A DNA stretch of 64,000 bases from Bacteroidota bacterium (GTDB lineage Bacteria > Bacteroidota > Bacteroidia > 2-12-FULL-35-15): assembly GCA_947449315.1 (NCBI GenBank), contig CANFRC010000008.1:90251-154250 (forward strand), in the 5' to 3' direction. A model generated the notes under the pieces. It made no database searches and had not been told where the DNA came from. It worked only from the letters and a program-made list of their open reading frames with translations. Positions 44,274-52,761 of this stretch are shown piece after piece. Each line of letters opens with the position of its first letter. The first letter of the stretch is position 1. The translations under genes were made by a program, and so were the position numbers.

Positions 44274-45149
44274 TTATAATACATTCAACAATTGTTCTTT
44301 CACCTTTTCAAGTTCATCTTTCATTTGAACAACCAGCTTTTGTACACTGGCATCATTTGCTTTCGAACCGATGGTATTAATCTCTCTTCCAATTTCCTGA
44401 GTTATGAACCCTAGTTTTCTTCCGCTTCCCGGTTCTTTCATGGTATTCATAAAATAATCAATGTGTGTTTTTAATCGAAGTTTTTCTTCCGTAATGTCTA
44501 ACTTTTCGATGTAGTAGATCAATTCTTGTTCAAATCGATTCTGGTCAATCTTCTCCTTTTCTACCGCTTCTGCTATATTGTTTCTGATGCGGGTCTTTAT
44601 ATTTTCAACACGAGGGGCATCCATAATAATCACTTCAGCCAACAACGTGTCAATGATCCCAATGCGTGAAATAAATTCCGCAGAAAGTGTTCTGCCTTCG
44701 TCCCCTCTGAATTTCTGAAATTCTTGAATTGCAAGATCAACCGTCGCCCTAACTTGTTGCCATTCCGTATCATCGAGTTCCACTACTTCCCGCTCTGCTT
44801 TCATCACATCGGGCATTTTAACGATCAAAGACAATAAATTATGACTTCCTTCATTCAATTCTTCCGACAAGGATTTTAATTCGTTGTAATATGCTTTTGC
44901 CAATGCTTTATTAAGTGCAATAGGCATGGTCTCATTTGTTGATTCGGTAAAAATGGTAATGTCTACTTTACCTCTTTCAATTTGCTTTGAAATTTCTGCG
45001 CGCAGTTCCAGTTCCTTTTCCTTGTATAAATAAGGTAATCGTAAATTCAGGTCCAATTGCTTACTATTCAGTGAGCGGACCTCAACAGTCACTTTCTTCC
45101 CTGGAATTTCGCTTACTGCTTTTCCAAAACCCGTCATCGACTTCATCAT
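44274..45149 (-). CDS. YicC family endoribonuclease
   Basis: 291 residues, standard for YicC. The start MMKSMTGFGKAVSEI and the C-terminal GSGRKLGFITQEIGREINTIGSKANDASVQ are the family signatures (YicC_N and DUF1732). E. coli YicC is an endoribonuclease that helps degrade the small RNA RyhB. It heads a yicC-gmk-ACMSD run. A -7 box lies 20 bases before the ATG. Confidence 0.95.
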   Translation of the reverse strand: MMKSMTGFGKAVSEIPGKKVTVEVRSLNSKQLDLNLRLPYLYKEKELELRAEISKQIERGKVDITIFTESTNETMPIALNKALAKAYYNELKSLSEELNEGSHNLLSLIVKMPDVMKAEREVVELDDTEWQQVRATVDLAIQEFQKFRGDEGRTLSAEFISRIGIIDTLLAEVIIMDAPRVENIKTRIRNNIAEAVEKEKIDQNRFEQELIYYIEKLDITEEKLRLKTHIDYFMNTMKEPGSGRKLGFITQEIGREINTIGSKANDASVQKLVVQMKDELEKVKEQLLNVL

Positions 45150-45168
45150 AGTATACTAGTATTTAAAA

Positions 45169-45176
45169 CAAATGTA
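45169..45176 (-). promoter_or_regulatory. -7 box for yicC
   Basis: TACATTTG on the minus strand, 19 bases before the start codon. A TTG lies 16 bases further upstream (45193-45195), a slightly short spacer. Confidence 0.45.
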
Positions 45177-45220
45177 GTAATTTCCATTATTTCAAGAGCC
45201 ATGAATGTAGCAAGAATAAA

Positions 45221-46117
45221 TTAATTTTTTGCCTTTTTAAAGGGTTGACTAACGAGTGTAACTCCAATAATTATTAAAACAGCGGAAAGGATCTTGCGAG
45301 CATCGAGTGTGTCGTTATGATAATAGAATACTGCAATAAGTGTGGCCAAAAAAGGTTGCAAATAAATATAAATACTTACAACAGCAGGGCTTAACGCTCT
45401 GAGTGCATAGGTATTTAAAACGTAAGCAAAAAAGGTTGTCCCCACGACTACAAAAATTATATCTTGCCAAATGGAGGAAGGCATTGAAGCCCAGTTCACT
45501 TCCGTGAATTGTTTAAACCCAAACGGCAGCACATAAACAAATCCAAATAAAAACACCCATTTCACAATGGTGAATGTATTGTACTTTTTCATGAGTGGCT
45601 TTACAAGTACAACGTAACACGCCCAAGAAATCGAATTGACTAATATCATGAGATCCCCGGTGATTGTTTCGGAACCAAAGGAAAATGTTTTACTATAAAG
45701 AAGCATAATTGCTGCTCCTATAACTCCAAAAGAAATTCCTGCAAATTTACTGATGGATATTTTTTCCTTAAGAACAACAGCTGCGATCAACAAAACTACA
45801 ATCGGATTAGAGATCATAATAATTGCAGCATTAATCGGTGTGGTAATACTTAGTCCTTTTAAAAAAAGTAATTGATTGCATGCTACTCCGCAAACAGCTA
45901 GTAAAGCAACACGGGGCAGATCTTTCTTATCGATTTTTTCTTTGATGAATAGCGCACTTACTATCCAGAATAAGATCAATGCCCCACCTACACGCATCAA
46001 TACAAATGCAAAAGGCTGAACATAGGCAGGCATTACCTCTTTAGCGATGGAATAATTTGCGCCATAAATTAGATTTACGACTAGTAACGCTAAATGTGCT
46101 TGCAGGGTTTTATTCAA
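45221..46117 (-). CDS. EamA/DMT family transporter
   Basis: 298 residues with ten predicted transmembrane helices in two EamA repeats (about 8-140 and 153-290). Repeat features are NLIYGANYSIAKEVMP at the start and the conserved PxxxxLIAV region (LQPFLATLIAVFYYHND) near the end. The family exports amino acids or metabolites such as RhtA substrates. The gene is 8 bases after the ArsC-like gene and probably co-transcribed with it. The substrate is unknown. Confidence 0.88.
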   Translation of the reverse strand: MNKTLQAHLALLVVNLIYGANYSIAKEVMPAYVQPFAFVLMRVGGALILFWIVSALFIKEKIDKKDLPRVALLAVCGVACNQLLFLKGLSITTPINAAIIMISNPIVVLLIAAVVLKEKISISKFAGISFGVIGAAIMLLYSKTFSFGSETITGDLMILVNSISWACYVVLVKPLMKKYNTFTIVKWVFLFGFVYVLPFGFKQFTEVNWASMPSSIWQDIIFVVVGTTFFAYVLNTYALRALSPAVVSIYIYLQPFLATLIAVFYYHNDTLDARKILSAVLIIIGVTLVSQPFKKAKN

Positions 46118-46125
46118 GTGTTTGA

Positions 46126-46476
46126 TTATAATTCTGCTTTCGCGGAAGCAACGGTATTTTTAGAATTTCCAACAAATATTTTACTTCCAATAATAATAAC
46201 CGGTCGTTTCAGAAAAGTGTATTCATCAAGAATGTAATTTTTGTAATCTTCTTCCGTCAGCTTCATTTTATCTAATCCTAGTGCCCTATATTTTAATGCT
46301 ACACGGCTGAACAAAGCTTCGTAGCTGCCGGTCAACTTTTTCATTTCAAGAAGTTGGACACTTGTTATTTTATCCGATTTAATATCTTGAAATTCAAATT
46401 TTTTGTTTTTCAATCCCAGTTCGGTAATGATGCGTGAGCATGTTGAACAGGCGCTTAGAAAATATATTTTTTTCAT
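46126..46476 (-). CDS. ArsC/Spx family thioredoxin-fold protein
   Basis: 116 residues, a single ArsC domain. The active site reads ACSTCSR (Cys9 and Cys12, CxxC), and FLKRPVIIIGSKIFVG matches the cis-Pro region of the family. Arsenate reductases of the ArsC type keep a CxxS/R site and three arginines; the CxxC here also resembles Spx and YffB-type proteins, so arsenate reduction is not certain. It sits between pyk and the EamA gene on one strand. Confidence 0.8.
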   Translation of the reverse strand: MKKIYFLSACSTCSRIITELGLKNKKFEFQDIKSDKITSVQLLEMKKLTGSYEALFSRVALKYRALGLDKMKLTEEDYKNYILDEYTFLKRPVIIIGSKIFVGNSKNTVASAKAEL

Positions 46477-46491
46477 TCTGTTTTTCTCTAA

Positions 46492-47925
46492 TTATTCCAC
46501 TGCACTCAATTTGATCATATTTGCTTTACCCATTTCACTTAATGGGATACTTGCTATATTGATGACAAGATCATTCGTTTTCACTTTACCACTTTTCTTT
46601 AAAATGAATTTTATGTCCGCAATCGTGTGATCAGTGCTGATATTTTTATCATAATAGAATCCGCGCACTCCCCAAACTAAATTAAGAGTAGTCAGTATGT
46701 CGTAATTATCTGTAAATACAAATATGTTCGCTTTTGGACGATGGCTCGCTAATTTAAAAGCAGTATACCCAGAGTGCGTCATTGTAACAATTGCTGCAGC
46801 ACTTGTACGCTGCGCCATTTTAGCAGCAGTAAAACAAATGGAATCGGAAAGAAAGCGATCGTTTCGCAGGTCTACTTCTGGAGCTTCGCTGTCTATGTTA
46901 TAAATATCACTGTTCGCTTCAACAAAATCAATAATTTTTGTCATTGCTTCCACCACCTTAGCAGGATGATTTCCAACGGAAGTTTCCCCGCTTAACATAA
47001 CTGCATCAGCGCCGTCCATTACACTGTTGGCTACATCATTCACCTCAGCCCGAGAAGGGCTAATATTGGTTATCATACTCTCCATCATCTGAGTAGCAAT
47101 GATAACAGGCTTTGAAGCCTCCAAGCATTTCCGAACCAGCATCTTTTGAATTACGGGAACTTCTTGCATTGGAACTTCAACACCAAGATCGCCACGGGCA
47201 ACCATGATTGCATCTGTTTCTTTAATAATGTTATCGATATCAGCAACCGCTTCTGGTTTTTCTATTTTAGCGACCACTTTTGTTCTCACATTGTGATCAA
47301 AATTTTGGATCAAATGTTTTAGTTCAATAATATCGGCTCCTGAACGAACGAATGAAAGCCCAACCCAATCAACGCGCTGAGTTAATGCAAAATCAAGATC
47401 TTTCAGATCTTTTTCTGTCAAACAAGGCAATGAAATTTTAGTGTTGGGCAAATTCACTCCTTTTTTAGAAGATAAAATTCCTCCATGACTCACAATCGCT
47501 TTCACCTCATCATTTCCATTTGTAGAAATTACATTCAACAAAAGTTTTCCGTCATCGATCAAAATGTTTTCTCCCACTTTTACATCCTTCGGAAATTGAG
47601 GATAGGTAATATATAAACGTTCTGCTGTTCCTATGCATTCGTTGGTTGTAATGATCACTTCTTTTCCAGCCACTAATTCAACTCCATTATTTTCTACCAC
47701 ACCAATACGCAATTTAGGTCCTTGCAGATCGGCTAGAATAGCCGTGTGGGTTCCTAATTTTTTATTGATAGCACGTATGTTATTTATTTGATCAACTACT
47801 GCATCGTATGAACCATGGGAGAAGTTTATTCTGCATACATCTGCCCCTGCTTTGATCATTGCTTCTATGACTTCTGCGGAAGAAGATGCTGGTCCGAGCG
47901 TTGCGACAATTTTTGTTCTTTTCAT
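46492..47925 (-). CDS. pyk: Pyruvate kinase
   Basis: 477 residues. TKIVATLGPASSSAEVI, then ADVCRINFSHGSYD; active-site stretch VVAKIEKPEAVADIDNII (lysine and Mg glutamate), MVARGDLGVEVPMQ, and MLSGETSVGNHPAKVVEAM. The C-terminal domain is shortened near residue 470, usual for this phylum. It converts phosphoenolpyruvate and ADP to pyruvate and ATP. The IPExxxVDY gene is directly upstream, so the two are likely co-transcribed. Confidence 0.96.
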   Translation of the reverse strand: MKRTKIVATLGPASSSAEVIEAMIKAGADVCRINFSHGSYDAVVDQINNIRAINKKLGTHTAILADLQGPKLRIGVVENNGVELVAGKEVIITTNECIGTAERLYITYPQFPKDVKVGENILIDDGKLLLNVISTNGNDEVKAIVSHGGILSSKKGVNLPNTKISLPCLTEKDLKDLDFALTQRVDWVGLSFVRSGADIIELKHLIQNFDHNVRTKVVAKIEKPEAVADIDNIIKETDAIMVARGDLGVEVPMQEVPVIQKMLVRKCLEASKPVIIATQMMESMITNISPSRAEVNDVANSVMDGADAVMLSGETSVGNHPAKVVEAMTKIIDFVEANSDIYNIDSEAPEVDLRNDRFLSDSICFTAAKMAQRTSAAAIVTMTHSGYTAFKLASHRPKANIFVFTDNYDILTTLNLVWGVRGFYYDKNISTDHTIADIKFILKKSGKVKTNDLVINIASIPLSEMGKANMIKLSAVE

Positions 47926-47964
47926 ATTGATAATCCTAGGTATCTGTTTAATTCGTTTGTGTGC

Positions 47965-48384
47965 TTATAATATTAAATTTTGTTTTGATTTAAGCGAGGC
48001 AACATCCATTCGAAATGCTGTTTGCACAAGATCAATTTCTTTGATTTTTTTTATCATCTCCATCACGTCGTCATTTTCTATCTCTCCTCTGATAATAAAA
48101 AAGTAATCCATTTGTTTTTGTTCAGGAATAAGCATTCCTTTTTCACTTCTGTTAGCGATGATAAAATATTCCATAAACTCATCGGGTCTTTCACAAGAGA
48201 ACAAGGAGAAGTGGGAAAGTTCATCCTGCTTTTTATCTTTAATTTCAAGCGGCTCCATTTTAACCAGATCCAACCCTAATTTGGTATTTAGTCCCCAGCA
48301 AATACGATAGTCCTTTTCGTGTGATGAGACCCCTATCAACACAAAATCATAATCGTAATCCAATTCAAGGGTATACTTTCCCAA
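47965..48384 (-). CDS. IPExxxVDY family protein
   Basis: 139 residues from a TTG start at 48384; no ATG precedes the conserved region. The family mark is visible as LIPEQKQMDYFFIIRG, with Met instead of Val. The N-terminal LELDYDYDFVLIGVSSHEKDYRICW also matches. The function is unknown; it occurs in Bacteroidota and is often beside pyk, as here. It is small, soluble and acidic. Confidence 0.85.
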   Translation of the reverse strand: MGKYTLELDYDYDFVLIGVSSHEKDYRICWGLNTKLGLDLVKMEPLEIKDKKQDELSHFSLFSCERPDEFMEYFIIANRSEKGMLIPEQKQMDYFFIIRGEIENDDVMEMIKKIKEIDLVQTAFRMDVASLKSKQNLIL

Positions 48385-48505
48385 AGCGCTTTTATTAAAA
48401 CAATGGTAAATTTATAAATCTAAAATGAAGAATGCTTGTAAATTGGGATTATTTTTATGTTGTTAAATTCCTTCCTTTGATTTCGATCCCAATGAGCGCA
48501 TAAAA

Positions 48506-49231
48506 TTAAATCCCTAATGCCGTACATGCAATTTCTGCAACAAGCTGTTCTGCACGTTTTTTAGAAAAATGTTGAGCTGTACCCATCACTTCATTATCGA
48601 TTAAAAGTTGCAATAGAAAAAGTTTATCTATACTCGCTGCCCCATCATTGAGTGTTTCAAATCGGAAATCCTTTTTTTCCTTTTGTGCCCATTCTATGAA
48701 TTTACTTTTAAAATCTACCTCTTTGGTTTCCACTTCATCCATATCAATAAATACATTCACGATACGGGTAAGAATAAACTGTTGCGCGAATTTATATCCT
48801 TTATCAAGGTAGATTGCCCCAATTAGTGCTTCGTAAGCATCGCCATTAATAGAACTTGGCTTTGAACCAAACCTGTCGTTATTCGCTTCAATAAATGTAT
48901 TTAATCCTAGTTTGACAGCTAATTGATTGTGCTGTTGACGGCTCACCATTTTAGATCGCATTTTTGTCAGGAAGCCCTCATCTTTGAAGGGAAATTTTTT
49001 GAAAAGATAATCTGCTACTACTGTCCCAATAACAGAATCGCCAAGAAACTCTAATCGTTCATTGCTGTCTTTAATTCCTTTTTTAATAATTTGAGCAGCG
49101 GAACTATGACGAAAAGCAAGTTTGTATAATGAAATATTTGTTGGATAGAATCCAAGAATGTTACGAAGCGATTCGTGTAAATTTTTATCGGGAGAAAAAT
49201 AAACCCTTATTGGTTTTATAACTATTGGCAA
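48506..49231 (-). CDS. rnc: Ribonuclease III
   Basis: 241 residues. The RNase III signature NERLEFLGDSVIGTVVADYLF (about 57-77) includes the catalytic Glu and Asp, and GDAYEALIGAIYLDKG has the second acidic pair. The C-terminal dsRNA-binding domain (about 165-235) is present. It processes rRNA precursors and double-stranded RNA. It is 9 bases after fabF and makes an acpP-fabF-rnc operon. Confidence 0.96.
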   Translation of the reverse strand: MPIVIKPIRVYFSPDKNLHESLRNILGFYPTNISLYKLAFRHSSAAQIIKKGIKDSNERLEFLGDSVIGTVVADYLFKKFPFKDEGFLTKMRSKMVSRQQHNQLAVKLGLNTFIEANNDRFGSKPSSINGDAYEALIGAIYLDKGYKFAQQFILTRIVNVFIDMDEVETKEVDFKSKFIEWAQKEKKDFRFETLNDGAASIDKLFLLQLLIDNEVMGTAQHFSKKRAEQLVAEIACTALGI

Positions 49232-49240
49232 TCGAATGGA

Positions 49241-50497
49241 TTAAGCTGGATATTTTTTTACGATCACAGAAGCGTTGTGTCCGCCAAAACCGAATGTATT
49301 GCTTAGTGCAGCGCGTACAACACGTTTTTGTGCTTTGTTGAACGTAAGGTTCAATTTATTATCCAAAGCGGGGTCATCATTGAAGTGATTGATTGTAGGA
49401 GGAATAATATCATTCTGGCAAGCCAAAACACAAGCGATAGCTTCTATTGCACCTGCTGCGCCTAATAAATGACCTGTCATTGATTTTGTAGAGCTGATAT
49501 TCATTTTGTACGCATGTTCACCAAAAACACCAAGTATAGCTTTTGTTTCCGCAACATCACCTAAAGGCGTTGATGTACCATGAACATTTACGTAATCGAT
49601 TTGATCTGGAGTCATTTCAGCATCAAGTAAAGCATGACGCATCACATTCAATGCACCTAATCCTTCCGGATGAGGAGCCGTGATATGATTTGCATCGGCA
49701 GTCATTCCGCCTCCTACAACTTCAGCATAAATTTTAGCACCACGTTTTAGCGCATGTTCTAATTCTTCTAAGATCAAGCACCCTGCACCTTCACCTAAAA
49801 CAAATCCATCACGATCAACATCAAATGGACGAGAAGCCGTTTCAGGTGAATCGTTACGAGTAGAAAGGGCATGCATCGCATTGAATCCGCCAATTCCAGC
49901 TTCGCATACTGCCGCTTCAGAGCCTCCGCTAACAATGATGTCTGCTTTTCCTAATTTAATATAGGTGGCAGCGTCAATCAAAGCATTCGTAGAAGAAGCA
50001 CATGCAGAACATGTGGTGAAATTTGGTCCGCGCATTCCAAAACGGATGGAAATATGCCCGGCACAAATGTCAGAAATCATTTTAGGAATAAAGAAAGGGT
50101 TAAAACGCGGAGATCCATCGCCTTTTGCAAATCCAAAACATTCATCTTGAAATGTTTGTAATCCACCAATTCCGGAACCCCAGATAACTCCAGCCCTGTC
50201 CTTATCAAAAGCATTTTCACCATCTAAACCGGCATCTTTAACAGCTTGAATTGCTGCGCATAAACCATATTGAGAAAATGGATCCAGCTTACGCGCTTCC
50301 TTACGGTCGAGGTAATCTTCTGGGTTAAATCCTTTTACTTCACAAGCAAATTGCGTTTTAAACTTAGAAGCATCAAAACGAGTAATAGGTGCAGCTCCGC
50401 TAACACCATTTAGTAAATTATTCCAATAATCTGAAATATTATTACCAAGTGGTGTGATCGCACCAAGTCCTGTAACTACTACTCGTCTAAACTTCAT
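49241..50497 (-). CDS. fabF: Beta-ketoacyl-ACP synthase II
   Basis: 418 residues. The catalytic cysteine is in TTCSACASSTNALID (about 160-174), the histidines in VNVHGTSTPLGD and STKSMTGHLLGAAGAIE. The N terminus RRVVVTGLGAITPLGN and C terminus NTFGFGGHNASVIVKK match FabF. It condenses malonyl-ACP with acyl-ACP in fatty acid elongation. acpP lies 18 bases upstream and rnc directly downstream. Confidence 0.97.
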   Translation of the reverse strand: MKFRRVVVTGLGAITPLGNNISDYWNNLLNGVSGAAPITRFDASKFKTQFACEVKGFNPEDYLDRKEARKLDPFSQYGLCAAIQAVKDAGLDGENAFDKDRAGVIWGSGIGGLQTFQDECFGFAKGDGSPRFNPFFIPKMISDICAGHISIRFGMRGPNFTTCSACASSTNALIDAATYIKLGKADIIVSGGSEAAVCEAGIGGFNAMHALSTRNDSPETASRPFDVDRDGFVLGEGAGCLILEELEHALKRGAKIYAEVVGGGMTADANHITAPHPEGLGALNVMRHALLDAEMTPDQIDYVNVHGTSTPLGDVAETKAILGVFGEHAYKMNISSTKSMTGHLLGAAGAIEAIACVLACQNDIIPPTINHFNDDPALDNKLNLTFNKAQKRVVRAALSNTFGFGGHNASVIVKKYPA

Positions 50498-50515
50498 TAA
50501 ATAAATCTTTTGGAA

Positions 50516-50752
50516 TTATTTTGCGTTTGCTTCAATGTAAGAGATTGCATCCCCTACAGTACCAATTTTTTCAGCTTGGTCATCTGGGATAGCAATATTA
50601 AATTCTTTTTCAAATTCCATGATCAATTCTACAGTATCTAAAGAATCTGCTCCTAGATCATTTGTAAAGCTCGCTGCTGGTGTAACTTCTTTTTCGTCTA
50701 CACCTAATTTATCAACGATGATCGCTTTTACTTTTGTTGCAATGTCTGACAT
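50516..50752 (-). CDS. acpP: Acyl carrier protein
   Basis: 78 residues. The phosphopantetheine serine is in [17 protein letters not shown]. The protein carries acyl chains for fatty acid synthesis, and fabF is the next gene. A full promoter lies 31 bases upstream. Confidence 0.97.
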   Translation of the reverse strand: MSDIATKVKAIIVDKLGVDEKEVTPAASFTNDLGADSLDTVELIMEFEKEFNIAIPDDQAEKIGTVGDAISYIEANAK

Positions 50753-50783
50753 TTTTTTAAATGTTTTTGGGTTAATTTGGGTG

Positions 50784-50813
50784 CAAAGATATAGTTATGT
50801 GTATAATTACAAA
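50784..50813 (-). promoter_or_regulatory. Promoter of the acpP-fabF-rnc operon
   Basis: On the minus strand: TTTG (50810-50813), 18 bases, TATCTTTG (50784-50791). Both elements are perfect. The leader to the acpP ATG is about 25 nt. Confidence 0.8.
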
Positions 50814-51085
50814 AAAAATATTCAATTATTCATAAAAAACTTCCCCCTCACCTAGCCTTATACTCTTTAAATCAAGTACTTGCGTGTTTTTTAGGAGGTT
50901 TCAAGTGGAAAAGGGAAAAAGGGGACGTTAAACCCTAAAAAAATCAAAATCTTCCTTTGCTTATCCACCATTTAAACTAATATTATTGACTTGGAATCGT
51001 TTCTGCGTAACCCATTTCTACCATTACAGTATGCTTTGTAATGATATGTTTTCGGCATTATAGAATTTTGCTTTTTGTAAATTAG

Positions 51086-51093
51086 TACTTTTG
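51086..51093 (+). promoter_or_regulatory. -7 box 4 bases upstream of purN
   Basis: TACTTTTG, then CGCT, then the purN ATG at 51098. Predicted transcription begins at or near the A of ATG, so a leaderless mRNA is likely. A TTG at 51068-51070 gives a 15-base spacer, shorter than usual. Confidence 0.5.
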
Positions 51094-51097
51094 CGCT

Positions 51098-51670
51098 ATG
51101 ATCAAAAACATTGCAATTTTTGCTTCAGGTGATGGAAGCAATACTCAAAACATTATCGATTACTTTAAGGCTTCAAAAAATATAAAAGTTGCATTGGTGG
51201 GGTCCAACAAATCAACAGCCAATGTTTTGAACAGAGCTAAAAACGCTGAAATACCAACGTTAGTGATCAATAAAGCTTCTTTTTATGATACGCAAGAAGT
51301 AATTGATTTATTAAGATCCGCCAATATTGATCTTATAGTTCTTGCCGGATTTTTATGGATGATCCCAGAAAGCTTGGTGAACGCATTTCCAGATAAAATC
51401 ATAAACATTCACCCTTCATTACTTCCTAAATATGGTGGAAAAGGAATGTATGGAATGCATGTACACAAGGCAGTTATTGATGCAAAAGAAAAAGAAAGCG
51501 GGATCACCATCCACTATGTTAATGAACATTATGATCAAGGCGCAATTATTTCGCAGCACATTTGCCATGTTACAGAAAATGATTCCTGCGACACGTTAGC
51601 AGAAAAAATTCACCAACTGGAATACGAGAATTTTCCAAAAGCGATTGAAAAACTGTTGTCAGAAAAATAA
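51098..51670 (+). CDS. purN: Phosphoribosylglycinamide formyltransferase PurN
   Basis: 190 residues. FASGDGSNTQNIIDYF binds the GAR phosphate. The catalytic Asn-His is in IINIHPSLLPKYGGKG, and the Asp in NEHYDQGAIISQ. It transfers formyl from 10-formyl-tetrahydrofolate to GAR. purT in this window does the same job with formate. It is monocistronic with a -7 box directly before the ATG. Confidence 0.95.
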   Translation: MIKNIAIFASGDGSNTQNIIDYFKASKNIKVALVGSNKSTANVLNRAKNAEIPTLVINKASFYDTQEVIDLLRSANIDLIVLAGFLWMIPESLVNAFPDKIINIHPSLLPKYGGKGMYGMHVHKAVIDAKEKESGITIHYVNEHYDQGAIISQHICHVTENDSCDTLAEKIHQLEYENFPKAIEKLLSEK

Positions 51671-51729
51671 GTGAATTGTGGTTAGCTCGATTCTGCACTA
51701 TTTAAACATCATTAACCAAAAAACTAAAT

Positions 51730-51737
51730 TAAATTTG
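51730..51737 (+). promoter_or_regulatory. -7 box 5 bases upstream of marC
   Basis: TAAATTTG, then TACCC, then ATG at 51743. It fits the TAnnTTTG consensus and again implies an mRNA with almost no leader. No -33 TTTG is visible at the expected distance. Confidence 0.45.
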
Positions 51738-51742
51738 TACCC

Positions 51743-52309
51743 ATGAACTTCAACTTTAAACAAATTGCAACCATTGCCATGATCCTTTTTGCTGTGATCG
51801 ATGTAATTGGATCATTACCGATATTACTGGACTTACAGAGCAAACACGGAAAAATACAGGCCGAAAAAGCAACACTTGTTTCGGGCGTGATCATGATTGT
51901 TTTTATGTTCATTGGAGTTCAGATATTAAATTTAATTGGAATTGATGTCAGCTCTTTTGCAATAGCCGGCTCCTTTATTATTTTCTTTTTAGCATTAGAA
52001 ATGATCTTAGGAATAAAGTTCTATAAAGAAGAAAGCGCTACAACGGCTTCGGTTGTCCCTATTGCATTTCCGCTGATAGCAGGAACAGGAACATTAACGA
52101 CTTTACTATCGATACGAGCTGAATATGCAGATGAAAATATTATAGTGGCGATCCTGATCAATTTAGTTTTTGTGTATGCGGTTTTAAAGAACACGTTCCG
52201 ATTAGAAAAGATATTAGGCGTTGGGGGTATCAATATTTTAAGAAAAGTTTTTGGCGTAATCCTTTTGGCAATTGCCGTAAAATTATTCAGAACACACGCA
52301 GGAATATGA
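51743..52309 (+). CDS. MarC family membrane protein
   Basis: 188 residues with six hydrophobic segments, the MarC (UPF0056) topology. FAVIDVIGSLPILLDL near the N terminus and PIAFPLIAGTGTLTTLLSI match family motifs (DxxGxxP and PLxxGPG-like). The function is unknown; the early link with multidrug resistance was withdrawn. The last codon overlaps rnhA by 4 bases (ATGA), so the two are translated together. Confidence 0.9.
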   Translation: MNFNFKQIATIAMILFAVIDVIGSLPILLDLQSKHGKIQAEKATLVSGVIMIVFMFIGVQILNLIGIDVSSFAIAGSFIIFFLALEMILGIKFYKEESATTASVVPIAFPLIAGTGTLTTLLSIRAEYADENIIVAILINLVFVYAVLKNTFRLEKILGVGGINILRKVFGVILLAIAVKLFRTHAGI

Positions 52310-52758
52310 TCTCCATTTATACTGATGGTGCTTCCCGAGGGAATCCAGGTCCAGGAGGATTTGGAGTAGTGATGCTTTTTGGAGCATTGCGTAAAGAAAT
52401 TTCAGAAGGCTTTAAACTTACTACCAACAACCGCATGGAATTAATGAGTGTGATTGTTGCCTTAGAAGCTTTAAAAAAAGAAGGCACGGCTGTCACCATT
52501 TATTCTGATTCAAAATATGTAGTCGATTCTGTTGAACTAAAATGGGTATTCGGATGGGAGAAGAAGAATTTCAAAGATAAAAAAAATCCTGACCTGTGGA
52601 TTCGCTTTTTAAAAGCATACCGACAACACAACGTAAAATTTGTTTGGGTGAAAGGACATGCGAGCAACAAAGAAAATAACAGATGTGATGAATTAGCAGT
52701 TGAAGCCGCATTAGGCGGACATTTGAAAATTGATCACGGATACGAAGATTCTATTTAA
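52306..52758 (+). CDS. rnhA: Ribonuclease HI
   Basis: 150 residues. Catalytic residues are visible as the Asp in YTDGASRGNPGPGG, the Glu in NNRMELMSV, the Asp in YSDSKYVVDS and the Asp in NRCDELAVEA. VWVKGHASNKEN carries the conserved His loop. It removes RNA from RNA-DNA hybrids (R-loops, primers). Its ATG overlaps the marC stop. Confidence 0.96.
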   Translation: MISIYTDGASRGNPGPGGFGVVMLFGALRKEISEGFKLTTNNRMELMSVIVALEALKKEGTAVTIYSDSKYVVDSVELKWVFGWEKKNFKDKKNPDLWIRFLKAYRQHNVKFVWVKGHASNKENNRCDELAVEAALGGHLKIDHGYEDSI

Positions 52759-52761
52759 CTT

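Larger units (their letters stand above)
50753..51097. other. Divergent intergenic region acpP / purN
   Basis: About 345 bases. Holds the acpP promoter on the left and the purN -7 box on the right. The middle (50830-51060) shows no ORF and no RNA structure with a clear identity. Confidence 0.55.
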
